Shown here: in pieces, positions 1-8,910 of the stretch
Layout: the number at the start of each line of letters is the position of its first letter
How positions within the stretch are numbered: position 1 is the first letter of the stretch
Origin: Elysia marginata
Taxonomy: Eukaryota; Mollusca; Gastropoda; Plakobranchidae
Length of the DNA stretch: 29,809 bases
Direction of reading: 5' to 3'
Assembly (NCBI GenBank): GCA_019649035.1
Contig: BMAT01000833.1
Location: 97,274-127,082 of the forward strand
Position numbers and translations under genes: made by a program
Notes under the pieces: generated by a model
Told to the model about the DNA's origin: nothing
The model's input: the letters and a program-made list of their open reading frames with translations, nothing else
Database searches by the model: none

Positions 1-129
1 TAAGTCAAATTTGTAATGCATAATCTAATAAACTGAGGAAAACATTAGATCCATCGTTATGGACAATACCTCGAATCATAATATACCAGTACTGTACGAA
101 AAAAGTATGGTAGTGCTGACAAAAATATT

Positions 130-249
130 AAAAGTAGCAGCAGCAGTATTTGTAATAGTCGTTGGTGTTGTTGCTGTCGTCGTTGTAATAGAAGTAGTAG
201 CCGCAACAGCCGCAGTTACAGTAGTTGTAGTAGTCGTAATAGTAGTAGC

Positions 250-294
<45 letters not shown>

Positions 295-427
295 TGTAGC
301 AGTAATAGTAGTATTAGTAGCAGTAGTAGTAGAAGTAGTAGTTGTAGTAGTAGTAGTAGTAGTAGTAGTAGTTGTTGTTGTGGTAGTAGTAGTAGTAGCG
401 GGAGCTAGCAGTAGCAGTGTCAGCAGC

Positions 428-472
<45 letters not shown>

Positions 473-674
473 TGTTTTAGGAGTAGTTGTTTTAGGAGTA
501 GTAGTAGTAATAGTAGCAGCAGAAGTAGTAGTACTAGTATTAATAGTAGCAGCAGAAGTAGCAGTATTAGTAGTAGTAGTAGGAGTAGGAGTAATAGTAG
601 TAATAGTAGTTGTAGTAATAGTAGTAATAGTAGTTGTAGTAGTATTAGTAGTAGTAGTAATAGTAGTTGTAGCT

Positions 675-713
<39 letters not shown>

Positions 714-752
714 ATAGTAGTAGTAGTAGTAGTAGTGATAGTAGTACTAGTA
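130..752. repeat. Long imperfect (AGT)n trinucleotide microsatellite
   Basis: The stretch is built almost entirely of AGT/TAG/GTA triplets on the + strand, with scattered substitutions (AGC, TGT, AAT, GGA). The purest runs lie near 255-295, 430-470 and 685-735. Because the repeat has period 3, two of the three + frames avoid stops: AGT gives serine and GTA gives valine, while the third frame is TAG. All three minus frames (ACT, TAC, CTA) are open. This explains the long poly-Ser/poly-Val and poly-Thr/Tyr open frames across this region, which I do not accept as genes. Confidence 0.95.
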
Positions 753-959
753 TAAAGAAAAAGAGAAAGACAATGAAGATTGTGACAAAGGAGAAGGAGA
801 ATAGAGGAAAGGAAAATAGTATGTAGGAGAAGTGGAGAGGGACTTAACGACAAAAAGTTCACATAGACAAAAATGTATGAATTGCAGGAGACAAAAAATG
901 AAAAGAAGAAGAGAGAAGGAAGAAAGACACGAAAAAGACATAGAGCAGAGCGAAATTAG

Positions 960-1031
960 CAAGCGACGTCGAAGAGAGAGATAGATTGATAGAGAGAGAG
1001 AGAGATACATAGAGAGAGAGAGAGATACTTT
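960..1031. repeat. (GA)n-rich tract
   Basis: Runs of AGAGAG interrupted by GATAGATT and GATACATA units lie inside a wider purine-rich block that begins near 760. Open frames on the opposite strand here read as Leu-Ser low complexity and are not credible genes. Confidence 0.85.
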
Positions 1032-2073
1032 CGATTGAAAATGCCAAATGCCACAAACAGGTCTTGTAACGAGTGGATTAATACAATATAGTGGGATTTG
1101 GACAAAAAAGCCTAAAGGGTTCAATATCCCAGCTTTCAGTTATGTCTGGGTGAGGTTGTCACCAATACGCTTGGTAACTTTTTAAAGCAATGCTCTACAT
1201 TGCGTGTCTCCATTCCTCTGTTTTATTCTTTCTTTCACTCACTCACCGTCTTGTTCCCTATAGCTGTATTCATATATTTCGTATATAGACGTTCTTTAGG
1301 CCATGAAATAATCAATCTTTACCTTCATAATAGTCTATTACTTGATTTTGTATTCCTCTTCTCGCTCTCTTTTTATCTTAAAAACCACATATATTCGTAT
1401 TATAATTAAATTACTCTCTGCTTATCAAAGCATCAATTTTTTTAGACTAGTGTACTTGATCAACCCTTCTGTCTTCTTGTTTTATCATCACCACATCACA
1501 TCCGTGTCTATGCTTCTCATAAATCTCTCAAAACGGCAAACTTATTGAACAGCTGTCATCATTGCCCATCACAGATGAAAAAGTCGATCTCGAAAATGTT
1601 GATTCACTGCTACCATAGACAAGTGAAAATTAATTACCACTGAGGGCCATTCCATCAGCGTGAGAATTCCTGAAGCCAGCTCTAACCTTTTCTACTATCC
1701 TGAACGTGTTTCAATACTCTCACGTCTGTTTTCAATAAACCGCAAGTAAGAAGTCTAGACATTGTTTGAAGATGCATGGATCACTTTCAGTGCATACACC
1801 GCTTTCAATAATTGATGCCAACCTCGAGTGTCTGAGACCAGTAGACGTCAATAACTTTGTAAAATAAATGTGTGAAAAAAAAACTACGAATATCAGTCTT
1901 GTTTCCACAAGCTGCTTTTTTTTCCAAGAATCTCTCCGATGGAGCTACTAATTGAACAGCGTTGAATGGTTCGTCTCTACAACAAGAAATTGCTGTGGTA
2001 GTATGACCAGATGCAGGAAAGTTAATAATCAATTGTATAAAATAATAAAAATAAAAACACTTTATTGCTCTTT
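1032..2073. other. Non-coding stretch, nothing recognised
   Basis: AT-rich sequence with only short open frames and no codon bias or recognisable motif. I see no RNA gene or transposon terminus. It lies upstream of the one credible gene and could hold promoter or 5' exons that cannot be seen without transcript data. Confidence 0.5.
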
Positions 2074-2373
2074 TACTACCATTACTGCTGCTTCTATTAC
2101 TGCTACCGCTACCACTACTATTATTACTACAACTACTTTTAATACTACTACTACAAGGCTAGTACTACAACTACTGCTACTACTACTACTGCTACTACTA
2201 GTGCTACTACTACTAGGCTACTACTACTACTTCTAGGGTACTACTGCTAGTACTACTACTGCTACTACTACTACTAGGCTACTACTACTACTACTAGGCT
2301 ACTACTACTACTACTACTAGGCTATTACTACTACTACTGCTACTACCACTACTATTACTACTACTACTACTAG
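2074..2373. repeat. Interrupted (ACT)n microsatellite with TAGGCT spacers
   Basis: ACT/CTA triplets on the + strand, the same motif as the tract at 130-752 but in the opposite orientation. Between about 2150 and 2330 the triplet runs are punctuated repeatedly by a TAGGCT or TAGTGCT interruption. This gives a higher-order unit of about 17-25 bp of the form (CTA)n-GG, so this part is a minisatellite grown from a microsatellite. Confidence 0.92.
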
Positions 2374-3072
2374 ATGACGATAACAATTTGACTTCTAAGA
2401 GCTGATTGTCCATTTAACTGACAGAAAATGTAAATCAGGATAGTGTAGATAAATATTTCTTTGTGAACAGACCTAAGTACTGCTCTTGTCATGCCGACTC
2501 ACATGAGAAGTTCTTATATCAAGAAGAGAAAACTGAACGCAACTGAGACGTCTACAGTTTTCCGTGTTGAAAACTTCATCTCCTAGAGCGCTGAAACTTT
2601 AACAGCCCAATAAGGTTTTTGTGGCTCGTCTGGTAAAAAATTTAAGCCACTACTTGATCGCATTTGGGTCCAAAGTTTTTCGAAACTAATTTCAAACAAA
2701 TGAACATGAACGACAACAGCAGCAGTACAGAAAAAATAACAAATGCTTCATTTCACCTCACTTGTGATAGAAATAAGTATAAAACAACTTTGCTACAAAA
2801 ACTAATTGGCGTTAATTTCATACTGATACTGATGTGAGAGCAAAAATGAAAAGCTGTTTCCTTGAAATGTATTTTCTTTCCTGATCATTAACATAAGTTG
2901 AGACCTCTGACAACAAAACTACTACCACCACATCTTTTAATATGTACCTGATTGAGGCTTGACTGACACTTACTTACTGCTAGTCTCAAAAACAAAAAAG
3001 TGGCCTCAGTGACAATGTTCCGCTTCTACTCTCTAAGTTGTTTAGAAACCACGGAAATAATTTTGCATACAT
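2374..3072. other. Non-coding stretch, nothing recognised
   Basis: No open frame with coding character, no RNA gene and no repeat structure beyond simple AT-richness. Confidence 0.5.
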
Positions 3073-3300
3073 TGTGGCACATATAGTGATTCGAGTTCGA
3101 GACCCGGCGGTGACGGGTCTAACTTCATAATCAAAACTCATGTTTGTATTTGCTCGTATTTGAGTGCTAATAGGCAGCCGTACTGGAATTCTCCGAAATA
3201 TGAGATGAAATTGCCCCCGGCCCTGCGTATGACCTGATGGTAAAAAGGCGTAAAGTTATGAAACTGCCTTCGGCGGAGGAATACGAAAACCATATTTTTT
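3073..3300 (+). mobile_element. tRNA-derived SINE, 5'-truncated and internally deleted copy
   Basis: A pol III B-box-like segment lies at 3094-3104 (AGTTCGAGACC). The A box is not recognisable, so the head is truncated or decayed. From 3156 to about 3290 the sequence matches the 3' module of the complete SINE on the opposite strand at the right end of the window. Shared blocks include TATTTGAG near the module start, GCCGTACTG in the middle and ACTGCCTTCGGCGG (from 3263) near the 3' end, in the same order. Relative to that copy, about 100 bp between the B box and the 3' module is missing. The copy ends in a short T-rich tail. Two independent copies with the same module order make the SINE call strong. 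Confidence 0.85.
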
Positions 3301-3301
3301 A

Positions 3302-3655
3302 CTGTCCTATTCATTTATACCCGAAAGAGTTCGAATTGATACTTACATAAACCACAACTTTCTCGTTTGTACCACTTATATTCTTTTCTCATAATGTCCA
3401 CTTATTGTAAACATAAGTCGTAAGTTATGAGAAAACAGCAAATTTAATGTTGTAGATCTATTAAAACAGTTAGCCTACAGTGTTTTGAAAAGGTGCTAGA
3501 GTTGTAGATTAAGATAGAGTAGTTTTTTTGTACTAACCTATAATTTAATTTTGAAGAATCACTAATCTAGCTGATTCAACTTTTTCAACTGGAAACACTG
3601 CAAAATACCTAAATTTTTCCTAAGATAATTCAATTTTCTTACATTTATTTTTTCC
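3302..3655. other. AT-rich non-coding DNA leading to the splice acceptor
   Basis: No coding signal. The last 30 bases become pyrimidine-rich, as expected just before a 3' splice site. If the acceptor at 3656-3657 is real, this is the end of an upstream intron and the first exon lies further left or outside the window. Confidence 0.5.
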
Positions 3656-3657
3656 AG
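3630..3657 (+). promoter_or_regulatory. Candidate 3' splice site (acceptor) of the coding exon
   Basis: A pyrimidine-rich run (CTTACATTTATTTTTTCCAG) ends in AG at 3656-3657, with possible branch-point adenosines in CCTAAG and CTTAC upstream. No competing strong acceptor was noticed between here and the ATG at 4056. It is an inference from consensus only. Confidence 0.5.
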
Positions 3658-4055
3658 GTGTACACGCTGTGAAAGAATATTCCAAGCAATAAATTGCGAG
3701 GACATTTTAATGCCATGAAGCCCTAAACAAAAGAACTAAACGCGAATGGATATTGCGTTAATTCAATATAACCAAGTTCTCAAGTAAAACTTGAATAATA
3801 AGATAAGAAGCATTGATAAAGTACAGCATAAGAGAAAACCCCACTGAGACCCTAAGCAGTGGTGGCGGAAATTACTTTCCGCTACTTGGGCATTGGAAAA
3901 TTAAACTATCGCCATGAAAAAGGCAAGATATAGATCAAAATTCGACATGTAAATCTTCCAAGATCTTAATTCAAGTGGACATCTCAAAGTAAAAAACAAC
4001 TTACATTAACATATTTTATCGGGGACATCTTGTGCAGACTGATAAACCGTCAACC
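3658..4055 (+). other. Probable 5' untranslated part of the exon, with upstream ORFs
   Basis: This stretch runs from the candidate acceptor to the chosen start codon and has stops in all frames. It contains several upstream ATGs: two tiny ones near 3712-3717 (ATGCCATGA and ATGAAGCCCTAA); one of 13 codons at 3746-3787; one of 12 codons at 3914-3952, whose ATG sits in a GCC ATG A context; and an overlapping start-stop ATGTAA at 3947-3952. All end before the main ATG, the layout of a leader that slows initiation. Whether the leader is transcribed from 3658 is not proven. Confidence 0.45.
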
Positions 4056-4718
4056 ATGTCGGGTTGTCCCATCAAGCACGCGATGGCAGAGGATCTCATC
4101 CGAGCTAGATCTGAAAATGGAGGCAAAGGCGTCACTAAAATAGAAAACTTTAGGCTTGGTCAGTCGTCGAGTCCGGCAAACGGTGGGTCCAACATTAACC
4201 CATCAATCAAGGCTAACGGCACCGGGCTGAGTTCCCACAGTAATGGTACTACCGCCAACACGACCATCATCACACCGGACTCAGACAGCTCGGACACATC
4301 CTCATCCTCGCCATCCACATCACCTGCGAAAACTCTAAGCCCGTCAGGCGAGCTCACGCCAATCCGAAAGATTTCACCGTCGAACTCAAATCCTCCCATC
4401 CTAAACACTGCGGGCCGGAAGGTCTCACCGCCTAACCCAAATCACGTGACTTTCTATACGGTCATTACTGACAATGACCAGGACGGTAGCTCGGTGACGC
4501 CCAGTAGCAGCAGCAAACAGCTCCAGTTAGAAGAGACGGGCTCGGAGCCTAGCAACTACGGCTCGGGCGAGGGCTCGCCAAGACTCCGAAAGACCAGCAA
4601 TATCTCCACGACATCGTCTCTAGGATCTGAAGGAGACTTCAGCAGTGAGAATGGCGGAGAGAAAAGAGTGGACGTTAACATGTTGATAGAGGCTGTCGGC
4701 ACGCTGATCATACCTGCG
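4056..4718 (+). CDS. First coding exon (5' partial gene) of an unrecognised serine-rich protein
   Basis: The open frame encodes 221 residues beginning MSGCPIKHAM and ends in phase 0 at a perfect GTGAGT donor (4719-4724). Reading through would add only VSYPVC and a stop. The ATG at 4056 is the first in-frame ATG and has an ACC ATG context; the frame is open upstream to 4032 without another ATG. GC content and third-position GC are clearly above the flanking DNA. About 42 of 221 residues are serine by my count. Residues 1-36 are mixed and charged; 37-200 are low-complexity, rich in S/T/P/N/G, with roughly nine proline-directed sites (SP or TP) and basic-SP motifs such as RKISP and RKVSP, suggesting a disordered, phosphorylated cytosolic segment. 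From about residue 209 it turns hydrophobic (MLIEAVGTLIIPA), which may be the start of a membrane helix continued in the next exon. A channel, transporter or receptor with a long N-terminal tail is possible, but I recognise no family. No downstream exon was found in the window. Confidence 0.85.
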
Positions 4719-4724
4719 GTGAGT
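4719..4724 (+). promoter_or_regulatory. Consensus 5' splice donor ending the coding exon
   Basis: GCG followed by GTGAGT: the six intronic bases match the metazoan donor consensus exactly. Protein-coding character (GC-rich, Ser-rich) stops at this point and the sequence becomes AT-rich immediately after, which supports a real exon/intron border. Confidence 0.8.
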
Positions 4725-4994
4725 TACCCTGTATGCTGAATTGTTGAGTTCTTTGTCTTGATTCACCTCACCTCATTTTTTTAAGGTGTACCGTTGAAAA
4801 CAAACATCTGTATATTAGGATAGGTCCTTTTTCGCCTTCTTTTGTGTGCACTCATCGATACATATAAATTGATGTCGGTATGACGATATGCTCTTGATAA
4901 ACCTGGATAAAACGACATTTCTGTACTTAGAGAAAATTAACAAGGAAATTGCAAGTTAGATTACCTTAAAAAAGTATGAAAACTTGATATGTAG

Positions 4995-5215
4995 AGCGTA
5001 GGTCCAAAGGCTAAAACGGAATTTACATGGCACGTAGATAGTAAAACGGAATGAAAAATGACGCGCAAACACTAGGCAAAAATCTAGGCTTAATCTAGAC
5101 TATAAATGAAGATACCTTTTTGATTTAGATCGAAATCTTCGGTATCTATTAGCTTCTATATCTAAGTCATAATTTTAGGCACTATACTTTTTTTAAATCT
5201 AGATCTAACCTAAGC
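4995..5215. repeat. TAGATC-rich dispersed repeat, copy 1
   Basis: Dense in ATCTAG/TAGATC words. It shows the same order of blocks as the stretch near 11.8-12.0 kb: a CCAAAG..TAAAA block, then TCTAGG/TAGACT, then an AGGCAC.ATA block followed by TCTAGATCTAA. The match is diverged and I aligned it only by eye. Confidence 0.4.
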
Positions 5216-6339
5216 TCTTTAGGTAGTGAAATCAAAATTAGTATAAGATAAATACCAACTGTATTATAATTATGCATTTCGACCATTATCTTACTACAAA
5301 TTCTGTTTCCATAATTGGTCTTTCTGTTTTGTTTCTTTCTTTCCCAAGTTATAAAAAACTTCATTAAAAAGCAGCAAACATTCTTTTAAAAAAAAATTTT
5401 TTATTTATCTAAGACTCCTTTTTGATGTTTTTAATTTTATTATTTTGTCGAAATAGATAAAATGTCTAAAATCAAATTTTTAAATGCGTAATGAAGTAAA
5501 GCTTTAAATAATAAACCTTTTACGCTGAGTAAACATTAAATTAACCTAAATCTTATCATCTGAACGTGTACTAGACAATCTAAATGTCGCGATGAAAAGC
5601 ATTTAATCACATTTCGGGATATTAATTTTCTCTTTACATTAATTTAAGGATACGACTTTTAAAATGGAATTCGCATTTTGTGTAAAATGGCTGAATGAAT
5701 TCAAATGGCTTTAAACTTTCAAATATTTTTAGTTTGAAGAAAGATTTTGTCGAATAGTTGCAATCGGCAAAATATAAAAGAAAAATATTACTTAAGGTTT
5801 CTTGAATTTATTGAAACCACTGTTTAACTTGGGCTTATCCTTCACTTTCACTTTGTTACTGTAATATGTGTACAGCGGAACAAAACTCATATTAATAAAG
5901 ATAACTTTAAGATGTTTAATAACCTGAACAAACCGGCTAACGATGTTTTTCTAGTCAAGATGCGCTCACTTTATTATGCCAGACTCCCATTATTTATAGC
6001 CTCGAGCAAAAAGCTACTCGTATCACTTATACAGACATATCCTCCCCATGACTATTAGCTAGCATCTCCCTGTGTTTACACTATTAGCACCAGCCATCTT
6101 TCATATTCGCTCTGGAACTTGACGGCGGGCATCCTGCAACGATGACACTACCGCCTTTTCGGCATCCCTTGGGCACTTAGCGCCGCTTGGCGTGAGAGCA
6201 ATCCACTCCAAGCCGAAGGGAAGCACAAATGATGCCAATGGTTCTATGATATCATCGCTTTATATTTTTATTTCCTCGTTGTTTTTTTTTTGCTTACGGT
6301 CCATTTCCTTAACAATTTTTCTTTTTTTATTGTTTTACC
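5216..6339. other. Intronic AT-rich DNA, no gene found
   Basis: Mostly AT-rich and featureless. A somewhat more GC-rich patch at about 6110-6230 contains an imperfect hairpin (GCTTGG at 6185 pairing with CCAAGC at 6208) but no recognisable gene or RNA. Confidence 0.45.
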
Positions 6340-6524
6340 TCTTTCTTTCTCTCTCGCCCTTTCTCTCCCTGTCTGCCTTTCTCGTTTTAAGCTCTAGTGA
6401 AAGATATACCGATCATTAATTTGCATAGCTCTGTCTCTGCTTCTTTGGTTCTAAATATACATCACTATGCTCAGGCGACAGTATATTTCTGTCTGTCCCT
6501 CTGTGTTTCAGTCTCCATGCCATC

Positions 6525-6569
<45 letters not shown>
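6340..6569. repeat. Pyrimidine-rich block ending in a perfect (TC)22 tract
   Basis: CT-rich from about 6340. A pure TC dinucleotide run occupies 6526-6569. The Ser-Leu-type open frames through it are repeat artefacts. Confidence 0.93.
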
Positions 6570-6574
<5 letters not shown>

Positions 6575-6863
6575 CTTTAAGTTTCTTACGTTGTCTGCGT
6601 TCTAAATAATTATGTCTGAACCTATCGTTCATCACATGTCGTCTCTATTTCCCTCTTTACCCTTAGGCATAGAGTCAATGCTCTACAAATCACTTTCGAA
6701 TCAGCCACTGGCCTGCCTCCCCCTATCATCCACCTAAAAGTTGCTTTCTAAAGAAAAATCCTTGTACTCAGGTATACTTACTCCTTATATCTCAGAAACA
6801 GAATCAGTAAGTTAAATTTAACTCAACTTTACTTTTGACATCGACCTCTCAGGTTTAAAGTTA

Positions 6864-6951
6864 TCGATCTATCTATCCATCCATCTATCTATCAATCTAT
6901 CTATCTGTCTGTCTTTCTGTCTATATACCTATCTATTTATCTATCCATCTA
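6864..6951. repeat. (ATCT)n tetranucleotide tract, left block
   Basis: ATCT units with ATCC, GTCT and TTCT variants. Separated by about 115 bp from a second, purer block of the same motif. Confidence 0.9.
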
Positions 6952-7066
6952 AAATCAAGACCGGGCAAAAACGAAATATTTGCCCGAAGTCCCAATGCGA
7001 CGAAGATGGCCGCAATCGAAACGTATATGTAGCGATACCACAATAAGTTAAGTAAACTCACAGTAA
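6952..7066. other. Unique segment between two ATCT tracts, with a perfect hairpin
   Basis: Non-repetitive and more GC-rich than its flanks. CGGGCAAA at 6962-6969 pairs perfectly with TTTGCCCG at 6979-6986 across a 9-nt loop. No coding frame. It could be a small insertion that split one ATCT array, or unique sequence between two arrays. Confidence 0.5.
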
Positions 7067-7168
7067 TATCTATTTATCTATCTATCGATCTATCTATCTA
7101 TCGATCTATCGATCTATCTATCTATCTATCTATCTATCTATTTATTTATTTATTTATCTATCTATCTA
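7067..7168. repeat. (ATCT)n tetranucleotide tract, right block
   Basis: Nearly pure ATCT units with ATCG variants in the first half and a TTTA run near 7140-7155. Confidence 0.93.
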
Positions 7169-7324
7169 TACAATGTGTATAAAAATAGCTTTTAAAAATG
7201 GTCTATACTGTTCAGTTTCATGCTTGCTGCACTAATGTCATATTATTATGCTTCAAGCATCATGAACACCAGTGTGCCAGCAGTATAAATCTAATATCTA
7301 CCAATATATTTTATATCTATCTGT

Positions 7325-7352
7325 AATAATAATAATAATAATAATAAAAATG

Positions 7353-7383
<31 letters not shown>

Positions 7384-7395
7384 TAATAATAAAAA
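7325..7395. repeat. (TAA)n microsatellite forming the 3' tail of the LINE
   Basis: TAA/ATA repeats with AAAATG and AAC interruptions. On the minus strand it reads as a TTA/ATT repeat directly after the 3' UTR of the LINE described next. L2/CR1-type LINEs typically end in short microsatellite tails rather than poly(A). Confidence 0.85.
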
Positions 7396-8910
7396 ATGAC
7401 AATAGATGTTTATTTAAAGAGCAGCCTTCTCTTTAAAACAAACTCAAGGCGCTTTGCAATAAGTTAAAATAACATCTATAAGAGAAAAAAGATCACATCC
7501 AAATTAATATGGCATAGATCAGTAAAACTGAACATGAATGAAAGAACGTGGTAAAATTAGGAGTATTACAACTAGAGCCACACGTATACACGTATAAATA
7601 AAATACAGGTCTATATACTCTAAAATCCGATTTTACAAAAGAAAAGATTTGTGTCTAACATAACGTTCATAAAAATTACTGATACGATAAGAGTCAAATG
7701 CTTGGCTTAATACATGCGCTTTAAATTTGCTTTCAATAGCAACAGAGATCCATCGTTTTTGTTCATCTTCAGGTAAAGCATTCCAAATAATGGCAGATTG
7801 AAATGGAATTGTGCTTTCACCAAAGTTCTTTAACCTTCGTTTAGTCTTTTAAATATAGTACGCCAAGGTACTTATCTTATACTTTACCTAACTTTCGATG
7901 CAGATCAGTAAGGAAAGGGTAACATGGTCTCTCTTTGATGCTTTCATGTTTAATCAGGGAGCATGATTTTGGATTTGCTGCAGTTTGTACGATTTGTTAT
8001 CCTGTAGGCCTGCATACAAAGATTTACAATAGTCTGAGCAATACAAACTAGCAGAAAAGTTTTGTAACAGCTTCTCTAGAAAGATACTTTCTGATGTGTG
8101 AAATCTTTCTAATTTATTATAATATTGTTCTGGTATGTGAGATGTAATCATTCATAATTATGTAAGTTAGAATCAACAAAAACGCCTAGTTTCTCTACTT
8201 CGTCGCTAATTATTAACTTCTGATAGTTTAAACTCACAGTTTGAATTTCAATCTTCCTCAGTTTTGATTCTGTGTCTAAGATGATGATGTCATTTTTTCT
8301 TAATTTAATTTCAAGTTTTTGGCAGCCATCCAGTTGGAAACATCGACGACACACTCTTTCAGCGATCGCATAAGAAAACTAATATCTTTTACTTCAATCG
8401 AACGATACAGTTGAGAATTATCTGTTAGATTCAAACCAATTGAGGGCACTTCTTATTCCAGATGACAGTTGCAATCGTGTCAAACGCTGCAGTCAATCAA
8501 GTAGAGCCATGGCTGATATTGTGCCATCGTCCACTGACTTAAGGATGTCTGAACTTACTTTCAGAAGGGCAGTCTCTGTACTGTGTTTAGATTTATATGC
8601 AGGTTGGCATCTTTCTTATACAAAATGTTTTATTTAGTGATCGTTGTATTAAAACAACCTTTACGAAAATGTTAGAAACAAAAGCTAGGTTTCAAACTGG
8701 TCTATAACTTTTAGCAAGCTCTGGTCAAGATTGCTCTTATTCAAAATAGGTTCGACATTTGACTGAAAACATGTTGAACCTCCCCAGATTCTAAAGATGT
8801 GTTTAAGACACGTTTTACAATTATATGATAGGATAACATCAAGAGATAAGCTGGTAGGGGATCTAGTTCACAAAACGTTCCGGGTGACTTATTAATTATT
8901 GTATCTATTT
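7325..8910 (-). mobile_element. L2/CR1-like non-LTR retrotransposon, 5'-truncated and broken
   Basis: Read on the minus strand, reverse-transcriptase landmarks appear in the right order across several frames. They are: CELDPLPAYLL (about 8870-8838), SYRPV*NLAFVS (8709-8671), QPAYKSKHSTETALLKV (about 8606-8556), a degraded LLD..AFDTI block (about 8500), LTDNSQLYRS (8428-8399) where the catalytic F/YADD should be, a VSNWMAAKNLKLN block (about 8350), VEKLGVFVDSNL (about 8190), YCSDYCKSLYAGL (about 8040), a DHVTLSLL block (7929-7889) and IIWNALPEDEQ (about 7790-7760). Then follow a 3' UTR with AAAGCGCCTTGAG (7455-7443) and the TAA tail. The endonuclease domain is absent, as expected from incomplete target-primed insertion. 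About 200 bp between the FDTIDH and FADD regions also seems deleted, including the GVPQGS loop. Stops, frameshifts and the altered catalytic motif make it non-functional. Clade assignment is by motif style only. Confidence 0.9.

Noticed and set aside
59..862. Long open frames on both strands (Ser/Val-rich on +, Thr-rich on -)
   Set aside because: They coincide exactly with the AGT trinucleotide array, where the period-3 motif removes stops from five of six frames. There is no codon bias, domain or splice signal.
6864..7168. CRISPR-like alternation of repeats and spacers
   Set aside because: The repeats are simple ATCT microsatellites of variable length with a single unique interval, not regular repeat-spacer units, and the genome is eukaryotic.
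7954..8354. Two small minus-strand open frames as independent genes
   Set aside because: Both are fragments of the same broken LINE reverse transcriptase and are annotated under that element.
8440..8637. 65-codon + strand open frame
   Set aside because: It lies antisense to the readable RT segment (HSTETALL region) of the LINE and has no independent support.
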